Assembly: GCA_015486685.1 (NCBI GenBank)
Contig: WFRC01000369.1
Span: 1 to 6,495 of the forward strand
Source: Caldifarciminota bacterium
GTDB lineage: Bacteria; Hydrothermota; UBA3072; WFRC01
DNA: 6,495 bases
Reading direction: 5' to 3'
Within the stretch, counting starts at the first letter, position 1. Every line of letters begins with the position of its first letter. This document shows positions 1-5,280 of the stretch, in pieces. The notes under the pieces are model-generated. The model was given only the letters and a program-made list of their open reading frames with translations. It did not search any database and was not told the DNA's origin. The position numbers were made by a program, and so were the translations under genes.

Positions 1-1
1 G

Positions 2-169
2 AGAAGGGCAAATATCAGATATAGTCTGAATGGAAAACGGGAATTTGTGCATACCCTGAATGGTTCAGGCATTGCTACTCCAAGAACAATGATTGCAATA
101 TTAGAGAATTATCAAAAGGAAGATGGAACAATAGAGGTTCCAGAGGTATTGAAAAAATATATAAGATAA
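2..169 (+). CDS. serS: Seryl-tRNA synthetase, C-terminal end (5' truncated by window)
   Basis: Charges tRNA-Ser with serine in the cytoplasm using ATP; class II aminoacyl-tRNA synthetase. Only the last 55 codons are present, ending at TAA 167-169; the frame is open to the left edge. The visible tail starts RRANIRY, then has HTLNGSG and the class II motif 3 pattern GSGIATPR (residues 21-28 of the fragment), whose Arg contacts ATP in this family. It then runs into AILENYQ and DGTIEVPEVL, and ends KKYIR. The HTLNGSG...AILENYQ...DG...VPEVL series is diagnostic of bacterial SerRS and leaves little room for another assignment. Nothing is broken in the visible part. The gene lies upstream of purD on the same strand, separated by about 140 bases that contain a repeat and no clear terminator, so read-through into purD is possible. 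Confidence 0.96.
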   Translation, partial: RRANIRYSLNGKREFVHTLNGSGIATPRTMIAILENYQKEDGTIEVPEVLKKYIR

Positions 170-171
170 AA

Positions 172-262
172 GAGGGAGTGCCAGGGTCTTATGAGAGTGT
201 TCATTCGCTTCGCTCACTCACGCCTTTGGCTTCTTCGGTCGTTTCACTCCCTCGCAATGACA
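172..262. repeat. Dispersed-type intergenic repeat (GTCATTGCGAG family)
   Basis: The serS-purD gap is clearly GC-richer than the genes around it. Read on the minus strand it begins TTGTCATTGCGAGGGAGTG, followed by AAACGACCGAAG and GCGAAGCGAATGA. This resembles the GTCATTGCGAGG...CGACGAAGCAATC type of short intergenic repeat that I know from many unrelated bacterial genomes; that match is from memory. A perfect 9-base inverted repeat, GAGGGAGTG (172-180) and CACTCCCTC (245-253), encloses most of the element, so it could fold as a long-armed structure. No open frame of note and no promoter are visible in it. Its boundaries are approximate. Confidence 0.6.
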
Positions 263-312
263 ATTTTGGCACAGACTCGGCCAACGGCTGTTTTAAAAAC
301 AAAGGAGGTTAA

Positions 313-1563
313 ATGAAAGTTCTTATTATTGGTGGAGGCGGCAGAGAACATACATTGGGCTGGAAAATATCTCAATCTTCTGAAGTAGATAAAATCTTTT
401 TTGCTCCGGGCAATGGAGGAACCTCCGATATCGGAGAAAACATCGATATTCATCCTGATGATATTAATGAATTACTTAAATTCGCGCAGACAAATAATAT
501 AGATTTAACAATAGTAGGTCCTGAAATTCCGCTATCAATGGGTATTGCAGATAGTTTCAGAGCAAAGGGATTGAAAATCTTCGGACCCACCAGGGATGCC
601 GCACAATTAGAATCAAGCAAGGCATTTGCAAAAGAAATGATGGCAAAATATGGAGTTCCCACAGGAAGATATGAAATTTTTGATGATTATAATGCAGCCC
701 GTCATTATTTAGAAAAACATTCTTTACCTGTTGTGGTAAAAGCAAGTGGACTTGCAGCGGGTAAAGGGGCAATAGTTTGTATGAGCAAGGAAGAAGCGTT
801 TAAATCAATTGATGAAATTATGCAGCAGAAAAAATTTGGAGAAGCAGGAAATGTAGTTGTGATTGAGGATTTTCTCTCTGGTAAAGAGGCATCAATACTT
901 GCATTCCTCGATGGAGATAGGATTTTGCCATTAATCCCTTCCCAGGACCATAAGAAAATCTATGATGGGGATAAAGGACCTAACACAGGAGGTATGGGCG
1001 CTTATGCCCCTGTAATAGGAATTGGAGCATCTGATATAGAATATATAAAAGAAAAAATCTTTAAGCCTACGGCAGAAGGTATGTTAAAACAGGGAATTCC
1101 ATTTCAGGGAATTCTTTATGCAGGTTTGATGATTACAAAAGAAGGTCCTGAGGTACTTGAATTCAATGTCCGATTCGGAGACCCTGAAACACAGGCAATT
1201 TTGCCTCTTATGAAATCTGATTTAATGAAAATTATTACAGAGATAATGGACGGAAAATTCCCTGAAAACATTGAATGGGCACAAGGATATGCTGTATGCG
1301 TAGTGGCTGTATCACAGGGATATCCAGTAAAGTATGAAAAAGGAAAATCCATCAGCATTAAAGAGGTAGATAATAATAATATCATTATCTTTCACGCAGG
1401 GACAAAAAAACAGGATGCACAATTAAGGACAAGCGGTGGCAGGGTACTAAATTCTGTTGGTATAGATAAAACCATTGAAAACGCCAAGAAAAACGCATAT
1501 CAAGGGATAACAGCCATATCGTTTGAAGGGATGTATTACAGAAAAGATATACCCGTTATTTGA
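313..1563 (+). CDS. purD: Phosphoribosylamine-glycine ligase (GAR synthetase)
   Basis: Catalyses the second step of de novo purine synthesis: 5-phosphoribosylamine + glycine + ATP to glycinamide ribonucleotide, in the cytoplasm. The protein has 416 residues, close to the usual 420-430. The N-terminal domain opens MKVLIIGGGGREHTLGWK and has VGPEIPLSMGIAD around residues 68-80. The ATP-grasp region spans roughly 100-295, with VVKASGLAAGKGAIV (141-155), SQDHK (210-214), GPNTGGMGAY (222-231) and the GARS signature EFNVRFGDPETQ (283-294), whose Glu283 and Asn285 sit at the family's metal-binding positions. The C-terminal domain runs from about 325 to 416. The start is fixed by GGAGG at 304-308, four bases before the ATG, and by the N-terminal GGGGREH motif at the expected position. 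No other pur gene is visible here. The gene looks intact and ordinary. Confidence 0.97.
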   Translation: MKVLIIGGGGREHTLGWKISQSSEVDKIFFAPGNGGTSDIGENIDIHPDDINELLKFAQTNNIDLTIVGPEIPLSMGIADSFRAKGLKIFGPTRDAAQLESSKAFAKEMMAKYGVPTGRYEIFDDYNAARHYLEKHSLPVVVKASGLAAGKGAIVCMSKEEAFKSIDEIMQQKKFGEAGNVVVIEDFLSGKEASILAFLDGDRILPLIPSQDHKKIYDGDKGPNTGGMGAYAPVIGIGASDIEYIKEKIFKPTAEGMLKQGIPFQGILYAGLMITKEGPEVLEFNVRFGDPETQAILPLMKSDLMKIITEIMDGKFPENIEWAQGYAVCVVAVSQGYPVKYEKGKSISIKEVDNNNIIIFHAGTKKQDAQLRTSGGRVLNSVGIDKTIENAKKNAYQGITAISFEGMYYRKDIPVI

Positions 1564-1572
1564 GAAAAACAC

Positions 1573-1600
1573 TTGCCATTTTCAAAAAAAATAGTATCAT
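1573..1600 (+). promoter_or_regulatory. Sigma70-type promoter giving a predicted leaderless transcript
   Basis: TTGCCA (1573-1578, five of six to TTGACA) and TATCAT (1595-1600, five of six to TATAAT) are separated by 16 bases. Counting the last base of the -10 box as -7 puts +1 at 1607, exactly the A of the ATG of the DUF512 gene. The intervening sequence is A-rich, and no Shine-Dalgarno-like purine block lies before that ATG. An alternative -10, CATAAT (1598-1603), would have a poor 19-base spacer and start inside the gene. The promoter is inferred from sequence alone. Confidence 0.6.
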
Positions 1601-1606
1601 AATTAA

Positions 1607-2863
1607 ATGATAACAATAAAAAAAGTTACACCGCATTCTCTCGCATCAAAATCAGGATTAAAAGAAGGGATGAAAATTTTATCTATTAATAAACATCCCG
1701 TAAATAATATTATTGACCTGGAATTTTATGCTGCCAGTGAAAATCTTTATATATCGGCAAAAGATAATAGCAGAGGCAAAGAGTATTTTATCAAAAGGAA
1801 TTATACTGAGCCATTGGGTATAGAGGTAGAAAAGATTTCTCCAAAGATATGTAATAATAGATGTATCTTCTGCTTCTATGACCAACTACCTACAAATTTA
1901 AGAAAATCTCTGTATGTAAAAGATGATGATTACAGATTGTCATTCCTCTTCGGTAATTTTATTACATTGACAAATTTAAAAAAGGAAGATTTTAACGACA
2001 TTTTTGAAAAGAGATTATCTCCTTTGTATATATCAGTTCATACCACTAACCCTGATTTAAGGGTTAAAATGATGAAAAATCCGAAAGCGGCTGATATAAT
2101 GAAATATCTTAAATTTTTAGCCCAAAATGATATTTATATGCACACCCAGATTGTCTTATGCCCCGAAATTAATGATGGAAAACATCTTGCAAAAACCATT
2201 GAAGATTTAGAAAAATTTTATCCTTATATAAAATCCATAGGTGTTGTGCCTGTCGGATTAACAAAATATAGGGATACACTGCCGTTCATTAAATCTCCTA
2301 CCCAGGAATGGGCAAAGGATATAATTAATGATTTTGATTCACTAAATGAAAAATTCAGGAACAAAATCGGCTCAGGCTTTGTCTATTTATCAGATGAATT
2401 TTTTTTATTGGCACATCAAGAAATTCCTGATACAGAATATTATGATGACTTTCCACAATTAGAGAATGGAATTGGTATGTCAAGGTTATTTCTTAATGAC
2501 TTAATGTCGTTAGATATTAAATCTAAAGGGGGAAAAACTATACTTATTACAGGTAAATTAGCATTCCCTATTCTTGAAAAACTTGCAGTAAAATTAAAAA
2601 AAAATAAATGGGATATTGAATTGATACCTATTGAAAATGAATTATTTGGACATTCTGTAACTGTTTCTGGATTGCTGTCAGGTATGGACATTAAAAATGG
2701 ATTAAAAGGAACAGAGGCAGAAAAAATAATATTGCCACCCGATGTAGTGAATGAGGATGCAGTATTTCTTGATAACACAGAACTGAACAAATTGCAAAAC
2801 GAAATAGGGGCAAAAATTATTATAGCGCCATATAGGCTGAAAAATTTACCGGAGGTATTATGA
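1607..2863 (+). CDS. PDZ / radical SAM / DUF512 protein of unknown reaction
   Basis: A 418-residue protein of the DUF512 family, known from cyanobacteria, Firmicutes and other bacteria; its reaction has not been established to my knowledge. A PDZ-like domain covers about residues 1-65 (ITIKKVTPHSLASKSGLKEGMKILSINKHPV). A radical SAM core follows, with the cluster motif C82-x3-C86-x2-C89 inside ICNNRCIFCFYDQLP, then the family-typical VKDDDYRLSFLFGNFITLTN (104-123), YISVHTTNP (141-149) and VVPVGLTKYR (213-222). The DUF512 region follows, with LSDEFFLLA (261-269) and FGHSVTVSGLLSG (347-359). The cluster should bind SAM for radical chemistry, but the substrate cannot be read from sequence. The start is supported because the PDZ domain begins within a few residues of it, yet no Shine-Dalgarno precedes it. 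The TGA stop overlaps the der start, and the pairing with der recurs in other bacteria, suggesting a linked but undefined role. Confidence 0.92.
   Translation: MITIKKVTPHSLASKSGLKEGMKILSINKHPVNNIIDLEFYAASENLYISAKDNSRGKEYFIKRNYTEPLGIEVEKISPKICNNRCIFCFYDQLPTNLRKSLYVKDDDYRLSFLFGNFITLTNLKKEDFNDIFEKRLSPLYISVHTTNPDLRVKMMKNPKAADIMKYLKFLAQNDIYMHTQIVLCPEINDGKHLAKTIEDLEKFYPYIKSIGVVPVGLTKYRDTLPFIKSPTQEWAKDIINDFDSLNEKFRNKIGSGFVYLSDEFFLLAHQEIPDTEYYDDFPQLENGIGMSRLFLNDLMSLDIKSKGGKTILITGKLAFPILEKLAVKLKKNKWDIELIPIENELFGHSVTVSGLLSGMDIKNGLKGTEAEKIILPPDVVNEDAVFLDNTELNKLQNEIGAKIIIAPYRLKNLPEVL
2851..2863 (+). promoter_or_regulatory. der ribosome-binding site inside the DUF512 gene, with ATGA overlap
   Basis: GGAGG (2851-2855) lies in the last codons of the DUF512 gene and the der ATG (2860-2862) overlaps its TGA (2861-2863). 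The 12-base string GGAGGTATTATG recurs exactly at the plsY start (4593-4604). The overlap favours translational coupling of der to the upstream gene, which itself appears to be leaderless. Confidence 0.85.
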
Positions 2864-4143
2864 AAACCGTAGCAATTATCGGAAGACCAAATGTGGGAAA
2901 ATCAACACTTTTTAACAGGCTTATTAGAGAAAAAAAATCGGTGGTGGATAAAAAACCTGGCATCACCAGGGATAGAATCTATGGATGGCTAAAAGAAAAG
3001 AACAAAACTGTGCTTTGTATTGACACAGGGGGTATTACATTTGAGTCTGCTGGAATTTCCAGAGAAGTAATGAAACAGGTAAAAATCGCAATAGATGAGG
3101 CAAATGAAATATTCTTTTTAGTAGATTATAAAACGGGAATACAACCATTAGATGAAGATATTGCAGAATATTTACGAAAAAACAATATTATACCATTATT
3201 GGTTGTTAATAAGGTAGACAATTTTAACGAGAAAGAATATATATATGAATTTTCACAATTAGGGTTTAAAAAAATTATTCCCATATCTGCAATGCATAAC
3301 AGAGGAATAGACAAACTTAAAAATATAATTTTGAAAGATGCAGAGGAGGAACAAGACAATGAAAACGAAATCAGCATCGCCCTTGTAGGAAAACCCAATA
3401 GCGGGAAATCTTCTCTTGTCAACACAATTTTGGGGAAAGAGAGGGCTATTGTTACATCTCTCCCGGGAACAACACGAGACAGCATTGATACCCCATTTAA
3501 TTATGCAGAAGAAAAATTCTTATTTATTGATACAGCAGGGCTCAAAAGAAAATCCAGGATTAAAGAAGACATTGAATATTATACATTTATAAGGGCAATT
3601 AAATCTATAAGACGGGCATCACTCGCATTTCTTGTTATTGACGCCAGTGTAGAAATCAGCAAGCAAGACAAAAGGATTATCTCAGAATTGGAGGATGCAA
3701 AAAGGGGCATTATTATAGTCCTGCATAAATCGGATATTATCCCAGAAGAGAAGAGAAAAGAGGTAATAAACTATTATAAACGCCACCTTCATTTTGCAGA
3801 ATTTGCTCCAATGATATATACATCTGCAATTACAGGTGAAGGGATAAAAGATTTACTGAATATATCTATTAAAGTGCATAAAAATAGATTAAAAAAGATT
3901 TCTAAGAAAAAATTATTAAAAAGTTTAAGACAGACATATTTGAAAAAACCACCGCCTCTTTATGGAAGAAAAAGGGCTAAAATCATAGGAGTTGAGCAAA
4001 CAGATTTTTGCACAATTACTGTCCAGACAAATATAAAAAATGCATTTAATAATCAATATATCAGATATTTAAGGAATCAATTTTATAAAGATTTTGAATT
4101 CACAGGAATTCCATTGAGGATAAAGATTGAGGAAAGTAAATGA
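2860..4143 (+). CDS. der: Ribosome assembly GTPase Der (EngA)
   Basis: Essential double-GTPase that acts in late 50S ribosomal subunit assembly. It has 427 residues, at the short end for the family. GTPase domain 1: G1 GRPNVGKS (8-15), PGITRD, G3 DTGG (55-58), G4 NKVD (117-120), SA of G5 in PISAM. After an acidic linker (DAEEEQDNENE), domain 2: G1 GKPNSGKSS (177-185), PGTTRD, G3 DTAG (224-227), G5-like TSAITGEG. The C-terminal KH-like domain covers roughly 345-427 with PPPLYGRKRAKI, YIRYLRNQF and FTGIPLRIKI. The odd point is the second G4 motif, HKSD (His289, CAT at 3724-3726), where the guanine-reading Asn of NKxD is expected; the rest of the domain is intact. The start is set by GGAGG four bases upstream and by the N-terminal G1 motif. 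It overlaps the DUF512 gene by four bases. Confidence 0.97.
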   Translation: MKTVAIIGRPNVGKSTLFNRLIREKKSVVDKKPGITRDRIYGWLKEKNKTVLCIDTGGITFESAGISREVMKQVKIAIDEANEIFFLVDYKTGIQPLDEDIAEYLRKNNIIPLLVVNKVDNFNEKEYIYEFSQLGFKKIIPISAMHNRGIDKLKNIILKDAEEEQDNENEISIALVGKPNSGKSSLVNTILGKERAIVTSLPGTTRDSIDTPFNYAEEKFLFIDTAGLKRKSRIKEDIEYYTFIRAIKSIRRASLAFLVIDASVEISKQDKRIISELEDAKRGIIIVLHKSDIIPEEKRKEVINYYKRHLHFAEFAPMIYTSAITGEGIKDLLNISIKVHKNRLKKISKKKLLKSLRQTYLKKPPPLYGRKRAKIIGVEQTDFCTITVQTNIKNAFNNQYIRYLRNQFYKDFEFTGIPLRIKIEESK

Positions 4144-4157
4144 ATAGAAGAGTAGAT

Positions 4158-4193
4158 GGGTTTCTTAAGTTTATAGGGTTTGTAGAGTTTAGC
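4158..4193 (+). repeat. Nonamer tandem tract, four units of RRGTTTnnn
   Basis: Four consecutive 9-base units: GGGTTTCTT, AAGTTTATA, GGGTTTGTA, GAGTTTAGC. Each begins purine-purine-GTTT, and three of the four continue with a variable base then T or TA. The tract begins 15 bases after the der stop codon and leads straight into the palindrome at 4195. Confidence 0.7.
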
Positions 4194-4194
4194 T

Positions 4195-4214
4195 ATTTCG
4201 CCAATTGGCTAAAT
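4195..4214. repeat. 20-base near-perfect palindrome around GCCAATTGGC
   Basis: ATTTCGCCAA (4195-4204) and TTGGCTAAAT (4205-4214) are reverse complements except for one pair (C4199 with T4210). The core GCCAATTGGC (4200-4209) is perfect. Two alternative pairings overlap it: TTTAGC (4188-4193) with GCTAAA (4208-4213), and ATTTCG (4195-4200) with CGAAAT (4217-4222). It lies about 50 bases after der but has no T-run behind it, so it does not look like an intrinsic terminator; a two-fold protein site or repeat element is possible. Confidence 0.6.
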
Positions 4215-4222
4215 ACCGAAAT

Positions 4223-4249
4223 GGGTTTATTGAGTATAATAAGTAGGAA
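4223..4249 (+). repeat. Second nonamer tract, three units
   Basis: GGGTTTATT, GAGTATAAT, AAGTAGGAA: three 9-base units that keep the purine-purine-G-T opening of the first nonamer tract but drift in the remainder. It is out of phase with that tract (65 bases apart, not a multiple of nine), so the palindrome sits between two separate arrays. Its last bases merge with the heptamer tract that follows. Confidence 0.5.
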
Positions 4250-4274
4250 GTGGGAACTAAGAAGTGAGAAGTGA
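4247..4274 (+). repeat. GAAGTGA heptamer tract, four units
   Basis: Four 7-base units: GAAGTGG, GAACTAA, GAAGTGA, GAAGTGA. The last two are identical. This is where the repeat period changes from nine to seven bases. Confidence 0.7.
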
Positions 4275-4416
4275 ATGGGTAGATGAGGGAAAGAATAAGG
4301 GCTGCCAGCAAAAAGATAAAGAAAGGTAGGAACAAACCAGATAAACGAAATGAACAAAAGAAGCAACAAACGTGTTCGTGGTGGTGATTCGATTCGTGAA
4401 AAGCGAGAAAGAAAAG

Positions 4417-4514
4417 AACGTGAAGCGTGAGGCGATAGAAGATATTGGATGTTAGATGCTGGATAAAATAAGCGTTGTTTTACAATTAACGGCTTACGAT
4501 TTACGATTAACGAA
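4417..4514 (+). repeat. Phased heptamer tract made of several different unit families
   Basis: Ninety-eight bases divide into fourteen 7-base units in one unbroken phase: AACGTGA, AGCGTGA, GGCGATA, GAAGATA, TTGGATG, TTAGATG, CTGGATA, AAATAAG, CGTTGTT, TTACAAT, TAACGGC, TTACGAT, TTACGAT, TAACGAA. At least three unit types (GCGTGA-like, TGGATG-like, TTACGAT-like) follow each other while keeping the same register. The two middle units AAATAAG and CGTTGTT are not clearly repeats. Heptameric tandem repeats are known from cyanobacteria (STRR sequences), but these units are not ones I recognise from there. Confidence 0.7.
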
Positions 4515-4518
4515 ACAA

Positions 4519-4541
4519 TTCCGCATTATTATTAAGCGGAA
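4519..4541. repeat. TTCCGC / GCGGAA stem-loop
   Basis: TTCCGC (4519-4524) pairs perfectly with GCGGAA (4536-4541) around an 11-base AT loop that contains ATTATTATT. It separates two heptamer tracts whose registers differ by one base, and lies 60 bases before the plsY start. It is not followed by a T-run. Function unknown. Confidence 0.5.
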
Positions 4542-4569
4542 AGCGGTTAGCGGTAGGCGGTTAGCGTGC
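4535..4569 (+). repeat. AGCGGTT heptamer tract, five units
   Basis: Five 7-base units: AGCGGAA, AGCGGTT, AGCGGTA, GGCGGTT, AGCGTGC. The first unit also forms the right arm of the preceding stem-loop. It ends about 20 bases before the plsY ribosome-binding site. Confidence 0.75.
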
Positions 4570-4601
4570 TTACTTCTAACTTAATTTAACAAGGAGGTAT
4601 T

Positions 4602-5264
4602 ATGCTTTATATATTTGCTTTTTTTTCTTCATATTTAGCAGGTGCTATTCCATTTGGTTTTATTGTAGGGAAAATTCGGGGTATTGATATTAGAAATTAT
4701 GGGAGCAAAAATATTGGGGCAACAAATGTAATAAGAGTAATAGGTAAAAAAGAGGGGATTTTAGTATTTATACTCGACTTTTTAAAGGGATTCTTCCCTG
4801 TATATTTTCTTGTCAGGTTATCGCCATATTTAGGTATAGTCGCAGCATTTGCTACTATATTAGGCCATATCACCACACCATTTTTGAAATTTAAGGGTGG
4901 TAAAGGGATGGCAACAGGCTTTGGGGCTATGGTAGGAATTGCTCCCTTCAGCGTGCTTCTGGCATTTGTTATCTGGATAATAATTGCATCTCTCACAAAG
5001 ATAGTTTCGCTCGCATCTATTATTGCGGCTGTATTTTTTCCTGTGTTCTTATATATTATGAGATTTTCAGGGGCAAAAGAATATTCTCTACCTGTATTTA
5101 TATTCTCAATCTTTGTCTCAATTCTTATAATTTCAAGACACTATTCCAATATTAAAAGATTGTTAAAAGGAGAAGAGCCAAAGATATCCCTTAAAACGAC
5201 GAAGGGTGGAGTAAACTCCACCCTTCGAAAGGAGGGCAAAAATGAAGAGGAAAATCAAGGGTAA
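4602..5264 (+). CDS. plsY: Acyl-phosphate:glycerol-3-phosphate acyltransferase
   Basis: Inner-membrane enzyme that moves an acyl group from acyl-phosphate to glycerol-3-phosphate, the first step of phospholipid synthesis in the PlsX/PlsY route. It is 220 residues long, longer than the usual 190-210. Family motifs are all present: AGAIPFGFIVGK near the N-terminus (13-24), GSKNIGATNV (34-43), GHITTPFLKFKGGKGMAT (88-105) and the late HYSNIKRLLKGEE (180-192). Hydrophobic segments lie at about 2-22, 52-72, 77-95, 109-130, 133-153 and 161-178. The family normally ends soon after the RLLKGEE motif; here residues 200-209 are encoded by a perfect inverted repeat and the tail ends in the charged stretch RKEGKNEEENQG. 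That extension probably came from inserted DNA and is unlikely to be catalytic. The start follows AAGGAGG (4591-4597), four bases before the ATG. No plsX is in view. Confidence 0.96.
   Translation: MLYIFAFFSSYLAGAIPFGFIVGKIRGIDIRNYGSKNIGATNVIRVIGKKEGILVFILDFLKGFFPVYFLVRLSPYLGIVAAFATILGHITTPFLKFKGGKGMATGFGAMVGIAPFSVLLAFVIWIIIASLTKIVSLASIIAAVFFPVFLYIMRFSGAKEYSLPVFIFSIFVSILIISRHYSNIKRLLKGEEPKISLKTTKGGVNSTLRKEGKNEEENQG
5200..5227. repeat. Perfect 12-bp inverted repeat inside the plsY 3' end
   Basis: CGAAGGGTGGAG (5200-5211), loop TAAA (5212-5215), CTCCACCCTTCG (5216-5227): twelve perfect pairs, thirteen if T5212 and A5215 pair. It is far more GC-rich than the gene around it. On the plus strand it is followed by AAAGGAGGG, not a T-run, so it is not a plsY terminator. 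On the minus strand it is followed by TCGTTTT (5199-5193), which could make a weak terminator in that direction. It may be a dispersed hairpin element or an mRNA 3'-end stabiliser. Confidence 0.85.
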
Positions 5265-5280
5265 AAAATTATTAGTATAA
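5242..5280 (+). pseudogene. 12-codon frame with ideal ribosome-binding site; possible remnant of a lost gene
   Basis: AAAGGAGGG (5228-5236) directly after the hairpin, a six-base spacer and ATG 5242 open MKRKIKGKKLLV, then TAA at 5278-5280. The start overlaps the end of plsY in another frame. The initiation signals are as good as those of the real genes here, but the product is very short and basic. It could be the first codons of a gene lost by deletion or rearrangement, a leader peptide, or chance. In many genomes another gene such as gpsA follows plsY, but nothing here identifies one. Confidence 0.35.

Larger units (their letters stand above)
4144..4601 (+). other. Repeat-rich intergenic region between der and plsY
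   Basis: These 458 bases hold no credible gene. They consist of short degenerate tandem tracts (listed separately): 9-base units on the left, several different 7-base units on the right, and two palindromes. From about 4241 to 4465 the plus strand is markedly purine-rich. The stretch 4291-4400 shows no clear period. No convincing promoter or terminator was found for either neighbour; the only clear signal is the plsY ribosome-binding site AAGGAGG at 4591-4597. Two short frames encoding very basic peptides appear to be by-products of the purine bias. Confidence 0.85.

Noticed and set aside
266..281. Sigma54-like promoter (TTGGCAC...GC) before purD
   Set aside because: The GG and GC positions have the right spacing, but the -12 element reads CGGC rather than TTGC, there is no activator gene or binding site in view, and the sequence may be part of the neighbouring repeat.
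2440..2790. Minus-strand 116-codon frame
   Set aside because: It lies wholly within the well-supported DUF512 gene, has no recognisable domain, and is an opposite-strand shadow; the same applies to the minus-strand frames at 1116-1385, 3126-3485 and 4697-4996 and the plus-strand frame at 5869-6066.
4283..4387. 34-codon frame starting MRERIRAASKK
   Set aside because: No good ribosome-binding site, very basic low-complexity composition explained by the purine-rich strand, and it lies in repeat-bearing spacer.
4350..4430. 26-codon frame starting MNKRSNKRVRGG
   Set aside because: No ribosome-binding site, ends inside the heptamer tract, and composition follows the purine bias.
4144..4601. CRISPR array
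   Set aside because: The repeats are 7 or 9 bases, contiguous and degenerate, with no spacers of uniform length and no cas gene nearby.
5200..5240. Intrinsic terminator for plsY on the plus strand
   Set aside because: The hairpin is strong, but it is followed by AAAGGAGGG instead of a T-run and lies inside the coding sequence.
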